A stretch of 61,152 bases of DNA, from contig PNJV01000009.1 in assembly GCA_013822085.1 (NCBI GenBank), positions 1 to 61,152 of the forward strand, in the 5' to 3' direction. Both the position numbers and the translations under genes were made by a program. Positions 8,514-17,026 of this stretch are shown piece by piece (position 1 is the first letter of the stretch; each line of letters starts with the position of its first letter). This DNA comes from Isosphaera sp. (GTDB taxonomy: Bacteria; Planctomycetota; Phycisphaerae; Phycisphaerales; UBA1924). A model generated the notes under the pieces. It saw only the letters and a program-made list of their open reading frames with translations, was not told the origin of the DNA and ran no database searches.

Positions 8514-8950
8514 TACAGCCTGCCCAGCGAGCCGCTGATGAACTGCACCGAGCCGTCACCGCCGTTGGTGAAGTCCGGGCCGGAGTTGACGTTGCCGCCG
8601 GGGCTGGTGAAGGTCAGGTCCGTCGGCGTGCCGAGCAGCGCGAAGGCCACGTTGCCGGGCTCGTTGCCGACGCCGTTGAACGTCGAGGCGGTGGCGAACT
8701 TGTAATTGGGCAGGCTCACAGCCACGCCGGTCGAGCTGGTGATGCTCGTGGCCGCGGGGCCGTTGAAATCAGCCGAGGTGAACAGCTGAAGGCCCGGCGT
8801 CGCGCCGCCGATCTGGAACGCGGTGCCGCCAAGGGCGTTGATGTTGGCGATCTGATCAAACCCAGCGGCGACCTGCGTCACGCCGCCCATCGCACCCGCC
8901 GACGACACAGCCAGAGCCGTGCCGATGGCACAACCAAAGCAAAGCTTCAT
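8183..8950 (-). CDS. secreted protein with PEP-CTERM-like sorting tail
   Basis: A 255-residue protein with an N-terminal signal peptide (about residues 1-20, ending near SSAGAMG). The body is Gly/Asn/Thr-rich and beta-strand-like. The tail has VPTPGAAALLGLGGL followed by AARRRR, the Pro-motif, hydrophobic helix and arginine cluster of PEP-CTERM-like exosortase substrates. It should be exported, processed and anchored or released at the surface. GGAGAG is seven to eight bases before the ATG. The body belongs to no enzyme family I recognise. Its 3' end lies antisense to the runaway recombinase frame. Confidence 0.85.
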   Translation of the reverse strand: MKLCFGCAIGTALAVSSAGAMGGVTQVAAGFDQIANINALGGTAFQIGGATPGLQLFTSADFNGPAATSITSSTGVAVSLPNYKFATASTFNGVGNEPGNVAFALLGTPTDLTFTSPGGNVNSGPDFTNGGDGSVQFISGSLGRLYYGLTTAIAGGVSDVVVFTNTAGGGRADIEFLLGGNVVDSVLNITVPGGGPGSGHGGLVLNLNDGLTFDTIRVRGRSGSVEIDAIGVLVPTPGAAALLGLGGLVAARRRR

Positions 8951-9362
8951 CTCTCTCTCCTACCATTGAGGCATGCCTTGTGGGCAGGCACACCCGTGTT
9001 GAGACGCTGCGAGGCGCCCAGGTGAGTGTACGCCGAAATAGGTTCTTTGGGAGCCGCGGCGTGACGCAAACAGCGGAGAAAACAAGAAAAAAACACAACG
9101 TCTACCCAGCTTCACATCGCTCGGAGCTGCACAAGCCCAATAACTGCCTCAGCACGCAGACATGCGGGCGTGTTTCACCCAGATCGGGGCAAGCCTGGGT
9201 GTAACTCCTTGTTCTTGGTCGTGTTCCGACAACAGCTCCCCGAGTCAGCGACGATCAGCCGGTGCTCCCCGGGCGTACCCCCCAGCGGGCACGCGGGCGC
9301 AACCCAGCCGCTGTTGCGTGGTTGCTCTGGGCGCGGTGATGGGTCTATTGTGGGGCGTCGTT
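8951..9362. other. 412-base intergenic region between divergent PEP-CTERM-like gene and tRNA-Tyr
   Basis: It contains the ribosome site of the leftward gene and an A-rich patch (9077-9100). A plausible tRNA promoter is TTGCTC at 9322-9327, an 18-base spacer and TATTGT at 9346-9351, which ends 11 bases before the mature tRNA. No further gene is convincing here. Confidence 0.5.
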
Positions 9363-9446
9363 GGGCGTGTGCCGGAGTGGCCAAACGGGGCAGACTGTAA
9401 ATCTGCTGGCTTATCGCCTACGGGGGTTCGAATCCCTCCGCGCCCA
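9363..9446 (+). tRNA. tRNA-Tyr (anticodon GUA)
   Basis: A class II tRNA of 84 bases. The acceptor stem GGGCGTG (9363-9369) pairs with CGCGCCC (9439-9445), and the discriminator is A9446. The anticodon loop CTGTAAA lies in the stem CAGA/TCTG and reads GUA. A long variable arm is present, and the T loop is TTCGAAT (9427-9433). The 3' CCA is not encoded, because CTA follows, so it must be added by CCA-transferase. Confidence 0.95.
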
Positions 9447-9479
9447 CTAACGAACGAACCCCTTTCGCAAAGAGCACGC

Positions 9480-9866
9480 ATGTCTCATCCTGGGACCAGC
9501 GAGCCGGCCAGGGCCACCGTCGCACGCTGGGACTCGCTGCCCGTTGATCGCCCGATGGACCTGCTCGAACGCCGCCGAGTGATGGGCCAGCGGTCGATGC
9601 TCTCGCACATCGTGCTCTTGAAGGGCTGCTCGGTCCCGGTCCACAGCCACGCCAGCGAGCAGTTCTCTGTGGTCCTGAGCGGCCGTGTCTGCTACTCGAT
9701 CGCCGACGAGCCCGGCGCTCCGCTGCGCCGGGTCGTGCTGGGCGCGGGCGAAGTGATCCACCTCCCGGGCGACGTGCCTCACGGCGCCGACGCTGACGAA
9801 GACACCGTGCTGATCGATGTCTTCAGCCCGCCCAGCGCCACCACGGGCATCGATCCGAAGCGCTGA
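9480..9866 (+). CDS. small cupin-domain protein
   Basis: A 128-residue single-domain cupin. Cupin motif 1 is seen as VPVHSHASEQFSVVLSG (His, His, Glu), and motif 2 as VIHLPGDVPHGADA, which carries the fourth metal ligand, His. The barrel probably binds a divalent metal. It starts at ATG 9480, 33 bases after tRNA-Tyr, so it may be co-transcribed with it; no strong ribosome site is visible. Small cupins of this kind act as sensors, isomerases or dioxygenases, and the substrate cannot be told from sequence. Confidence 0.8.
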   Translation: MSHPGTSEPARATVARWDSLPVDRPMDLLERRRVMGQRSMLSHIVLLKGCSVPVHSHASEQFSVVLSGRVCYSIADEPGAPLRRVVLGAGEVIHLPGDVPHGADADEDTVLIDVFSPPSATTGIDPKR

Positions 9867-10003
9867 GCCGACCGCTGTCCCGCGCAGCTCGGCAGCCCCT
9901 GGTCGCGCGCGTGGCGCCTTCGCCGCTGCGCCTGCTGCCCAGCCCAGAGTCGGCGCCGCGCCCCGGGTGCACGCGCCGCTCGTCAGCCTCGGGTGCGCCG
10001 CGC

Positions 10004-10021
10004 GTACCGATCTGGTACACT
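10004..10021 (+). promoter_or_regulatory. -10-like box inside a small inverted repeat
   Basis: GTACC (10004-10008) and GGTAC (10014-10018) form an inverted repeat overlapping TACACT (10016-10021), a good -10 box. It lies 110 bases before the outer-membrane barrel gene. No clear -35 is seen, so an activator or repressor site is possible. Confidence 0.35.
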
Positions 10022-10131
10022 CGCCGCCGCTTACGCCTGACGCGCTACCCGGCCCCCGTACGCGGGCCACGCGGTCGGGCTGGCCCCACTCGCACCGCTC
10101 GCCTGGCCCCGTCCGATCGGAGACCCTCACG

Positions 10132-11703
10132 ATGCCCAACCGCCCAGGCCCGCTCGCCCCGACCCACGCGCCTCCCCAGCCCCCCCCGCACCCCTCATCT
10201 GCCGCGTCCTGCCCGCTCCGGGGCGGTCGTTGGCCCCGGCGCGCGTGGCAGGGATGCGCGCTCCTGGCGGCGCTCCTGGTCGCGCCCGCAACAGCCGCAG
10301 CCCAGGACGCCATCCAGCGTCGCATCGAGCAGATCCTCCGCACCGAGAGCGTCTCGGACCTGCGCCTTCGCACCGACCTGTCCCTGTCGCTTGCCGAGCG
10401 CACCGCCTTCGAGTACGGCGGCTCGGTCGGCTTCACCGGCATCTTTCTCAACGACTCCGAGGGCGAGTCCCGCACGCTCCTGGCCCCCGAGGTCACGCTC
10501 TTTGCCCGGGCCTCGCTCGACGGCGTCCACGAGGGCTTCTTCAGGGCCCGCTTCCGCTACCAGGACTTCTCCGCCGGCGACTCCTTCGACGGCCGCCAGG
10601 ACCGCTTCGTCCAGCCCTTCCACGACCGCTACTGGTACCAGTTCGATCTCCGCCGCGCCCTGAAGGTCTACCAGGGCGTCGATTCCGACTTCAACCTCAA
10701 CGTCCGCGTCGGCAGGCAGTTCGTCGACTGGGGCGCCTCGCTGGTGCTCAGCGAGACCCTCTACGCCGTCCGGCCCACATTCGAGTTCGGCCCCGCCTGG
10801 CGCATCGAGGGCCTGGCCGGCATCACGCCGGACCACACCGTCGATTTCGACGCCAGCCGCATCGATTTCGACACCGGCACCCGCCGGGCCTACTACGGCG
10901 GGCGCCTGGTCTACACCCTCCCAAACGCCAACGAGGTCTACGCCTTCGGCCTCTTCATGGAGGACCTGTACAGCGACCTCCGCTCGCGATTCCTCCCCAT
11001 CCTCAACCCGGTCCAGTTCGCCTACGACTCGACCTACGTCGGCGTCGGCAGCCGCGGCGGCATCACCAACGACCTGGCCTACGAGATGGAGGTCGTCGGT
11101 CAGTTCGGCCGGTCTTTCTCCGACCCCTTCCGGCCGCCGACGCTGGTCTTCGTCGGGCCGCCGCCGCAGACCCGCGAGGACGTCCGCGCCTGGGCCGCCC
11201 GCGGCCAGTTCACCTACCTCTTCCGTGACCGCACCGACGCCCAGATCGAGGGCGAGGCGCTCTTCTTCTCCGGCGACGAGGACCGTCTCAGCTCCACCGA
11301 CACCGTCGGCGGCAACCTCACCGGCACCACCGACCAGGCCTTCAACTCGCTGGGCTTTGCCAACGTCGGCCTGGCCTTTGCCCCCTCGCTGTCCAACCTC
11401 GTCGCCGGTCGCATCGGCTACCGCGCCTTCCCCTTCCGCTCCCTGGCGGGCGGGGCGCTGGACGACCTCCAGCTGGGCGTCGACGGCATCATGTTCTTCA
11501 AGGCCGTCGCCTCCGGCGGCATCGACGAGCCCACCACCGACGACTCCTTCCTCGGCGGCGAGCTCGACTTCTCCGCCACCTACCGCCTCACCTCCGACCT
11601 GGCCCTCTCCGTCCGCTACGGCGTCTTCTTCCCGGGCGACGCCATCGCCCGCCCGAACAACACGCGCCACTTCGTCCTCTTCAACGTCACCCTGGCCTTC
11701 TGA
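10132..11703 (+). CDS. alginate-export-like outer-membrane beta-barrel protein
   Basis: A 523-residue protein from ATG 10132. It has an Arg-rich leader, a hydrophobic signal (CALLAALLVAPATAAA, cleavage near AAAQD) and then a long series of alternating amphipathic strands rich in Tyr, Phe and Asp. It ends in the terminal Phe of an outer-membrane protein (LFNVTLAF). The pattern is like alginate export/porin-type barrels. It precedes a lipoprotein and a CHASE2 cyclase, the latter two with overlapping ORFs. The group may form one envelope sensing unit. The transported compound is unknown. Confidence 0.75.
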   Translation: MPNRPGPLAPTHAPPQPPPHPSSAASCPLRGGRWPRRAWQGCALLAALLVAPATAAAQDAIQRRIEQILRTESVSDLRLRTDLSLSLAERTAFEYGGSVGFTGIFLNDSEGESRTLLAPEVTLFARASLDGVHEGFFRARFRYQDFSAGDSFDGRQDRFVQPFHDRYWYQFDLRRALKVYQGVDSDFNLNVRVGRQFVDWGASLVLSETLYAVRPTFEFGPAWRIEGLAGITPDHTVDFDASRIDFDTGTRRAYYGGRLVYTLPNANEVYAFGLFMEDLYSDLRSRFLPILNPVQFAYDSTYVGVGSRGGITNDLAYEMEVVGQFGRSFSDPFRPPTLVFVGPPPQTREDVRAWAARGQFTYLFRDRTDAQIEGEALFFSGDEDRLSSTDTVGGNLTGTTDQAFNSLGFANVGLAFAPSLSNLVAGRIGYRAFPFRSLAGGALDDLQLGVDGIMFFKAVASGGIDEPTTDDSFLGGELDFSATYRLTSDLALSVRYGVFFPGDAIARPNNTRHFVLFNVTLAF

Positions 11704-11803
11704 GCGCCCCCCGGCGCTGGCCCGGCCGCCGCCCCGCACGCACCCCCGGCCCACGCCGCGCTCTGGCGGCTCAGCGGGCCGCGCCCCACCCCGGACACGC
11801 ACG

Positions 11804-12448
11804 ATGCCACCCCCAATCTTTCGCCCTGCCGCCGTCGCCCTGAGCCTGCTCTGCCTGGCCGCGCCCGGCTGCCGATCGACCATCGCCGACCCGCTCGACA
11901 CCGCCTACGACCGAGCCGACCCCCAGCAAGAGCTGCTGTTCTGGCACTCGCTCCCGTCGCGCTCGGCAGTGACCAACGACGAGCTGCTCCACGCGATGCT
12001 GCTCTTTGCCGATGCGCAGGACCCCGCCGGCAGCTACCAAGAACGCCGCGCCGCCGCCGTCGAGCGCCGCTGGCTCCCCGCGGGCTTCGACGAGCCGGCG
12101 AACCTCGCCGCGCAGCGCGGCCACGCCGCCGTGATGCTCGCCCGCGTGCTGGACCTGCGCAGCGGGGTGTGGCTGACGCTCCTGGGCCCCACGCCGCGCT
12201 ACGCCCTGCGCCAGCTGCAGGACCTGGGCATCATGCCGCCGGGCTCGGAGCAGCAGCCCCTGTCCGGCCTGGAGCTGCTCGACACGCTCAGCGCCGCCCA
12301 GGACGAACAGGCCCGCCGCGGCGCCGCGCCCGCGTCCGTCCTGAGCCCGCCGGCGCCGCCGTTGCCCCCGACCCAACCAGCGCCCGCCGAGCCACGAGAA
12401 GCCCCGGCGTCGCCGTCGCCCCCTGACCCCGCTGCGCTCGCCCCGTGA
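11804..12448 (+). CDS. lipoprotein encoded with the CHASE2 cyclase
   Basis: A 214-residue protein with a lipoprotein signal (ALSLLCLAAPGC, lipobox Cys near residue 23). A helical globular part follows, then a Pro-rich C-terminal third (residues about 180-214) that could span the periplasm. The stop overlaps the GTG start of the cyclase (GTGA). This coupling suggests it works with the periplasmic CHASE2 sensor. No family is recognised. Confidence 0.75.
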   Translation: MPPPIFRPAAVALSLLCLAAPGCRSTIADPLDTAYDRADPQQELLFWHSLPSRSAVTNDELLHAMLLFADAQDPAGSYQERRAAAVERRWLPAGFDEPANLAAQRGHAAVMLARVLDLRSGVWLTLLGPTPRYALRQLQDLGIMPPGSEQQPLSGLELLDTLSAAQDEQARRGAAPASVLSPPAPPLPPTQPAPAEPREAPASPSPPDPAALAP

Positions 12449-15432
12449 GCCCGCCGCCCGACCATCCCCTGCCGCCGGGCGCGCCCTCCCCAGCCCCGCC
12501 GCGCCCGCCCGCCCCGCCGCGCCCGCCCCGGCGGCGCCGGCGCGTCACCGCGCGACGCCAGCACCTCGGGGCCGGCGCCCTGACGGCCCTGAGTGTCGTC
12601 CTGCTGTGGCTGACGGGAGCCCTGGACTTTGCCGAGCGCATCACCCTGGACTGGCGGGCCCAGTTCTTCGGGTTCTTCTCGCCGGGCCCCAGCCCGCACA
12701 TCGCCATGGTCGTCGTCGACGACGCCGCGCTGGAGGCCACCATCGGCCGCTGGCCTTGGGACAGGGCCGTCCTTGCCGACCTGGTCGACGAGCTCCGCCG
12801 CGCGCAGGCCGCCGTCATCGCCCTGGACATCACCCTGAGCGATCCCCAGCCCCCGCGCGCCATGCTCGGGCCGGACGGCGCCCCCACCGGCGCGGTCATC
12901 CAGGACGACCAGCTCTTGGCCGCGGCCGTGGCCCGCCACAGCCGGGTCATCATGGGCACGAACTTCACCGCCGCTTCCGCCTCGGACCTCAGCCGCGCCT
13001 CCGGCGATTCGATGGGCTCGATCCTGGGCCTCCAGAGCTTCATCGCCATGACGCCGGGGGTGGTCAGCCCGCCCGACCCCGTGCTCCCGGCCCCCGTCAA
13101 GGCGCGCTTCCTCCCCCAGCGCGTCCAAGACCTGACCGACAGCCCCGAGCAGGCGATCCTGCTGCGCAACTTCCAGGCCGCCGCGTCGCTGATCGAGCAC
13201 GCCCCGCGGTCCTCGCTCCCGGTCCCCCCCGAGCCGGCGTTCTGGACGCGTTCCGTCGAGCCGCTGCCGCCGACGCGCCCGGTCGCCCACGCCGCTGCGC
13301 GCCTGGCCAGCGTCACCGCCAACACCATCGACCCCGACGGCCGGGTCCGCCGGGTCCCTATCTGGGTGGAGCACAACGGCCGGCTCTGGCCCTCGCTGGG
13401 CGCCGCGGGCGCGCTGTCGTGGATCCAGAGCCAGCACGGCCAGCCCGCCCCCCCCGGTCCCCCCGCCAGCGTCCAGCCGCGCCGCGCCGTGGTCCACCGG
13501 CCCGACGGCTCGCCGACCGTCCTGCCGCTCCTGCGCGCCACCACCCGCGACGGCTCGGGCGCCGCCGTCTCCGACGGCCTGCTCTATGTCGCCTGGCCGC
13601 GCTCCCTGTGGGCGCTCCGGCGGGGCCCGCGCGGCGCGTCCGTGCCCGGCTGGCAGTGGCAGTTTTACGACCGGGCCCTGGGCCAGCCCGCGGAGGTCCC
13701 CGCCGGCCGTCTCTACGAGTCTGCGCGCATCACCCGCGCCACGCGCGACAACGCCGACGCCCTGGCCGGCGCCTACGCCGCGTCATTCCTGGACCCAGCC
13801 CGCACGCTCATCGACGCCCCCGCGCCGGCCTGGCTCACGGCGCTCCGGACCCTCCGCACCGCTGAGCCGGACGAGCCCGCCTTCGCGGCCGCCCTCGACG
13901 CCGCCCAGGCCGCGCTCCCCGCCGAGACCGCCAAGGCGATGGCCACCATCGACAGCACCTTGGCGGCCTTCCTCGACGACACCTCCACCGAGCAGGACCG
14001 GGCCCAGGTCCAGGCCCTGCGCGACACCGTGACCGGCTTCCAGGCCCGCGCCACGCTGGCCCTGCGCGAGCTGCGCCAGGGCGCCCAGAACGTCTCCTCC
14101 GAGCGCGCCCGCCTGCGCGCCCTGCTGGCCGGCAAGCTCGTCTTTGTCGGCTGGGTCGCCACGGGCGCCGCCGCCGACTTCGTCGCGTCCTCGATCCACC
14201 CCAAGACCCCCGGCGTCTTCGTCCACGCCGCCGTCGCCTCCTCGATCCTCACCGGGCACTTCAAGCGCCCCGGCCCGACGTGGCTCGACCTGGCCGCCAC
14301 GCTGGCCCTGGCCGCCCTGGGCACGGCCGTGGGCGCCGCCGCCCCGATCCTGATCGTCCCGGCGCTCCTGGGCCTGCTGGGCGCCGCCTGGGCGCTGCTT
14401 GTGGGCCTGCTCCTGTGGGACTACGCCGGCGTGATCACCGCCATGGTCCCCCCCGCGCTGGCCCTGCTGGCCTGCCCCGCGACCGTCATCATCCAGCGGC
14501 TCCTGAGCGAGCAACGCCAGCGCCGCCGCACCGAGGAACGCTTCAAGTCCTACGTCTCGCCGCAGGTCGTCGACATCCTCGTGGCCGACCCCACCCTCAG
14601 CTCCATGACGCCCCAGCGCCGCGAGCTGACGATCATGTTCACCGACCTGGCCGGGTTCACCTCCCTGGCCGAGCGCCTGGGCAGCCAGCAGACCGCCGAG
14701 CTGCTGGCCACCTACCTGGGTGCCATGACCGACATCGTCCAGAGCCACCGCGCCACGCTGGACAAGTACATCGGCGACTGCGTCATGGCCTTCTGGGGCG
14801 CCCCGATCGACAACCCGCGCCACGCCGCCGACGCCTGCCTGGCCGCCCGGGACATGATCCTGGCGCTCGACCGCCTCAACGCCTCGGGGGCCTTCGCCGC
14901 CGCCGGCGGCCTGCGCATGCGCGTCGGCATCGCCACCGGCGAGGTCATGGTCGGCGACTTCGGCAACCCGCCCACCAACTCCTCCTACACCGTCATCGGC
15001 GACACCGTCAACCTCGCCTCCAGGCTCGAGGGCGCCAACAAGCACCTCGGCTCGACCATCCTCTGCGACGCACGCACACGCGCGCTGGTTCCCGACCCCG
15101 GCCTGCGCTGGCGCCGCATCGGCCGCCTGCGCGTCAAGGGCAAGGCCGAGTTCATCGAGCTCCACGAGCTGCTCGTCACGCCGCCGCACGACCCCGCCAC
15201 CGGCTCGGCATACACCGACGCCTGCCACGCCGCCCTCGACGCCTTCCAGGCCGCCGACCTCCACGCCTGCCGACGCGCCCTGGACGCCCTCGACGCCCAG
15301 CACGGCCCCAGCCCCTGGACACAGCTCTACCGCGCCGCCTGTGACCAATGGACCCACGCGGGCTTGGACCCAGCGGCGCCGAGCCGTGACGGCCGAACCT
15401 TCGATGGGGCCATCACGCTCGACGAGAAGTAG
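12445..15432 (+). CDS. CHASE2-domain adenylate cyclase
   Basis: A 995-residue membrane signalling enzyme. A Pro-rich N-terminus leads to a first membrane helix at about 42-60. A large periplasmic CHASE2 sensor (about 80-590, beginning MVVVDDAALEATIG) follows, then three to four membrane helices (about 612-685). The class III cyclase catalytic domain is at about 725-905. Both metal-binding Asp are present, in IMFTDLAGF and DKYIGDCVMAFW. The Lys of DKYIGD and the Asp of VIGDTVNLA favour ATP over GTP. It should make cAMP in response to an extracytoplasmic signal. The C-terminal 90 residues are helical. The start is GTG 12445, overlapping the lipoprotein stop. Confidence 0.9.
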   Translation: MSPPPDHPLPPGAPSPAPPRPPAPPRPPRRRRRVTARRQHLGAGALTALSVVLLWLTGALDFAERITLDWRAQFFGFFSPGPSPHIAMVVVDDAALEATIGRWPWDRAVLADLVDELRRAQAAVIALDITLSDPQPPRAMLGPDGAPTGAVIQDDQLLAAAVARHSRVIMGTNFTAASASDLSRASGDSMGSILGLQSFIAMTPGVVSPPDPVLPAPVKARFLPQRVQDLTDSPEQAILLRNFQAAASLIEHAPRSSLPVPPEPAFWTRSVEPLPPTRPVAHAAARLASVTANTIDPDGRVRRVPIWVEHNGRLWPSLGAAGALSWIQSQHGQPAPPGPPASVQPRRAVVHRPDGSPTVLPLLRATTRDGSGAAVSDGLLYVAWPRSLWALRRGPRGASVPGWQWQFYDRALGQPAEVPAGRLYESARITRATRDNADALAGAYAASFLDPARTLIDAPAPAWLTALRTLRTAEPDEPAFAAALDAAQAALPAETAKAMATIDSTLAAFLDDTSTEQDRAQVQALRDTVTGFQARATLALRELRQGAQNVSSERARLRALLAGKLVFVGWVATGAAADFVASSIHPKTPGVFVHAAVASSILTGHFKRPGPTWLDLAATLALAALGTAVGAAAPILIVPALLGLLGAAWALLVGLLLWDYAGVITAMVPPALALLACPATVIIQRLLSEQRQRRRTEERFKSYVSPQVVDILVADPTLSSMTPQRRELTIMFTDLAGFTSLAERLGSQQTAELLATYLGAMTDIVQSHRATLDKYIGDCVMAFWGAPIDNPRHAADACLAARDMILALDRLNASGAFAAAGGLRMRVGIATGEVMVGDFGNPPTNSSYTVIGDTVNLASRLEGANKHLGSTILCDARTRALVPDPGLRWRRIGRLRVKGKAEFIELHELLVTPPHDPATGSAYTDACHAALDAFQAADLHACRRALDALDAQHGPSPWTQLYRAACDQWTHAGLDPAAPSRDGRTFDGAITLDEK

Positions 15433-15772
15433 CGCTGCAACCGGTTGTGGCGCGTGGGGTTCCGTCAATTGCTGGGCGTAACGCCCCATTGGCCGGGATC
15501 AAATTTGAGGTGTTGACCCGAGATGACGCATCGTTATGTTCTTTCCCTAATCGTCGGGATGACCCCCAGTCGCAGCTGCGTATTTTCTGCTGAATAATAA
15601 GTAATTTTCAAGACAATACGATCAAAGTACGAACAAATCTTGCACGCCCGGGTGGTCCTGCGCTGTTTCTGACGTATACTCAACTCGAAGCGGCCGCCCA
15701 CTGGCCGAAGTCGCCCCGAACGTTGCAGCCCTGACCGGCTGCAAGGTCCCGAGCGGCTACGGAGCGCTGGTC
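15433..15772 (+). promoter_or_regulatory. 340-base A+T-richer leader with promoters and an 8-bp hairpin
   Basis: A promoter-like pair TTGACC (15513-15518), 16 bases, TATGTT (15535-15540) opens the region. A second strong -10, TATACT (15675-15680), lacks a good -35. The 5' leader then holds a perfect stem TTGCAGCC (15723-15730) / GGCTGCAA (15737-15744) with a six-base loop, 28 bases before the FecR-protein ATG. The stretch 15590-15650 is markedly A+T-rich for this genome. It fits no riboswitch consensus I know. Confidence 0.5.
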
Positions 15773-16897
15773 ATGAAAACTCAAAACATGTCGCGTGGCC
15801 TTGGGTGGCTCGCCCGTGCGATGCCCTTGGCGGCGTGCCTGGCCTCGGCCGCGGGGTCTGCGCAGACGATCGCGTCCCAGCCCCCCGCCCCCCCCGTCCC
15901 CCCGGCTCCCCCGACCCCCTCGCCCAGCGTGCAGCCCGAGTCCGCCCCGCAGCCATCCCTGATCATCACGGTGGTTGGGGTTGTGGGCAAGGCCAGCTTC
16001 CGGGCTGGGCCGGACCAGCCGTTCGCGGCCCTGCGCCCCGGCGCGGTGATCCCCGAAGGCTCGGAGATCCTCACCGGCCCGCGCTCGTCCGTCGAGCTCA
16101 AGATCGGCGCCGGCCAGGCCCTCAAGATCGACCCGCTCTCTCGGGTCCTCCTCAGAGAGGCCCTGACCGTCAACGCCGCGCAGACCACGCGCGTCGCCAT
16201 GCCCTACGGCCGCACGCAGTTTGACGTCAAGTCCACCGGCTTTGCCAACGACGTGCAGATCCAGATGCCCGACACCGTCCTGGCGGTCAAGGGCACCGAG
16301 GGCTTCGGCGAGGCCCGCAGGCGTGTCCGCGGCAAGGGCGGCGACTTCAACACCGGCGCCATCGAGATGACCTTCGACGCGTACCTCCAGGGTGTCCTGA
16401 CCTCTTCCGAGTCCTCCAGCGATTCTCAGGCCCACCCCGCCCTCAACGAGCAGCTCAGACAAGCCATCGACCCCAACGACTTTCGCGGCCGTGAGGGCGA
16501 CGAGTCAGTCATCGTCACGAAGTTCCAGGGTGTCGGCAGGATCGCCGACAGCGGCTTCTCCAAACGCGCCCGGGCCGGGATCGGCGACAACCGCGTGCCG
16601 CTGCCCCTTGGGTTCGGCTACGGCGGCGGCGGTGACGGCTTCCCCGGCGGCGGCTTCCCCGGCGGCGGCTTCCCCGATACCGGCTCCGTCACCGAGGCGC
16701 CAGTGCAGGCACCCGGTGATGCCGCTGTCCCTCGGCCCGCCGTGACAGCGCCCCTGCGCGATGGTGCAGCCGCGGACTTCTCGGCGCAGGACCGCTCCTA
16801 TGCGCTGCGCCGCTTCGGCCCGCTGGCCCAGCGCTTCGCCGGCCGGTTCATCGGCCAAGGCGCCCCGGCCGCTGTCGGCAAAGCCCCCGCGCAGTGA
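15773..16897 (+). CDS. FecR-domain secreted protein
   Basis: A 374-residue protein with a signal peptide (about 1-30, LAACLASAAGSAQT), a Pro-rich linker (35-62) and a FecR-type beta domain (about 65-210). The domain shows VGKASFRAG, PEGSEILTGPRSSVEL and PDTVLAVKGTE. The C-terminal part has a GGGFP repeat around residue 290. FecR domains sense or bind envelope ligands, and FecR proteins are often encoded beside CHASE2 cyclases. Here the neighbour upstream is such a cyclase, so a shared sensory pathway is plausible. It has its own promoter region and terminator. Confidence 0.85.
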   Translation: MKTQNMSRGLGWLARAMPLAACLASAAGSAQTIASQPPAPPVPPAPPTPSPSVQPESAPQPSLIITVVGVVGKASFRAGPDQPFAALRPGAVIPEGSEILTGPRSSVELKIGAGQALKIDPLSRVLLREALTVNAAQTTRVAMPYGRTQFDVKSTGFANDVQIQMPDTVLAVKGTEGFGEARRRVRGKGGDFNTGAIEMTFDAYLQGVLTSSESSSDSQAHPALNEQLRQAIDPNDFRGREGDESVIVTKFQGVGRIADSGFSKRARAGIGDNRVPLPLGFGYGGGGDGFPGGGFPGGGFPDTGSVTEAPVQAPGDAAVPRPAVTAPLRDGAAADFSAQDRSYALRRFGPLAQRFAGRFIGQGAPAAVGKAPAQ

Positions 16898-16941
16898 CAT
16901 GCCCGGACGATGTCCGGTGTCGCCATGACGCGACCCGATTG

Positions 16942-16974
16942 CCCGGCGAGTGGCCCACGCTCGCCGGGTTTTTT
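16942..16974 (+). terminator. intrinsic terminator after the FecR-domain gene
   Basis: CCCGGCGAG (16942-16950) pairs perfectly with CTCGCCGGG (16960-16968) around a nine-base loop and is followed by T6 (16969-16974). This separates the FecR gene from the reductase downstream. Confidence 0.93.
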
Positions 16975-17026
16975 CTTGCCCCACCCGACGCGACCACGCC
17001 CCTGCGCCGACGTACCGTCACCGTCC

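Noticed and set aside
9363-9446. tRNA-Tyr as integration site of the element
   Set aside because: The element must end before 8097, and a host gene with its own terminator lies between it and the tRNA.
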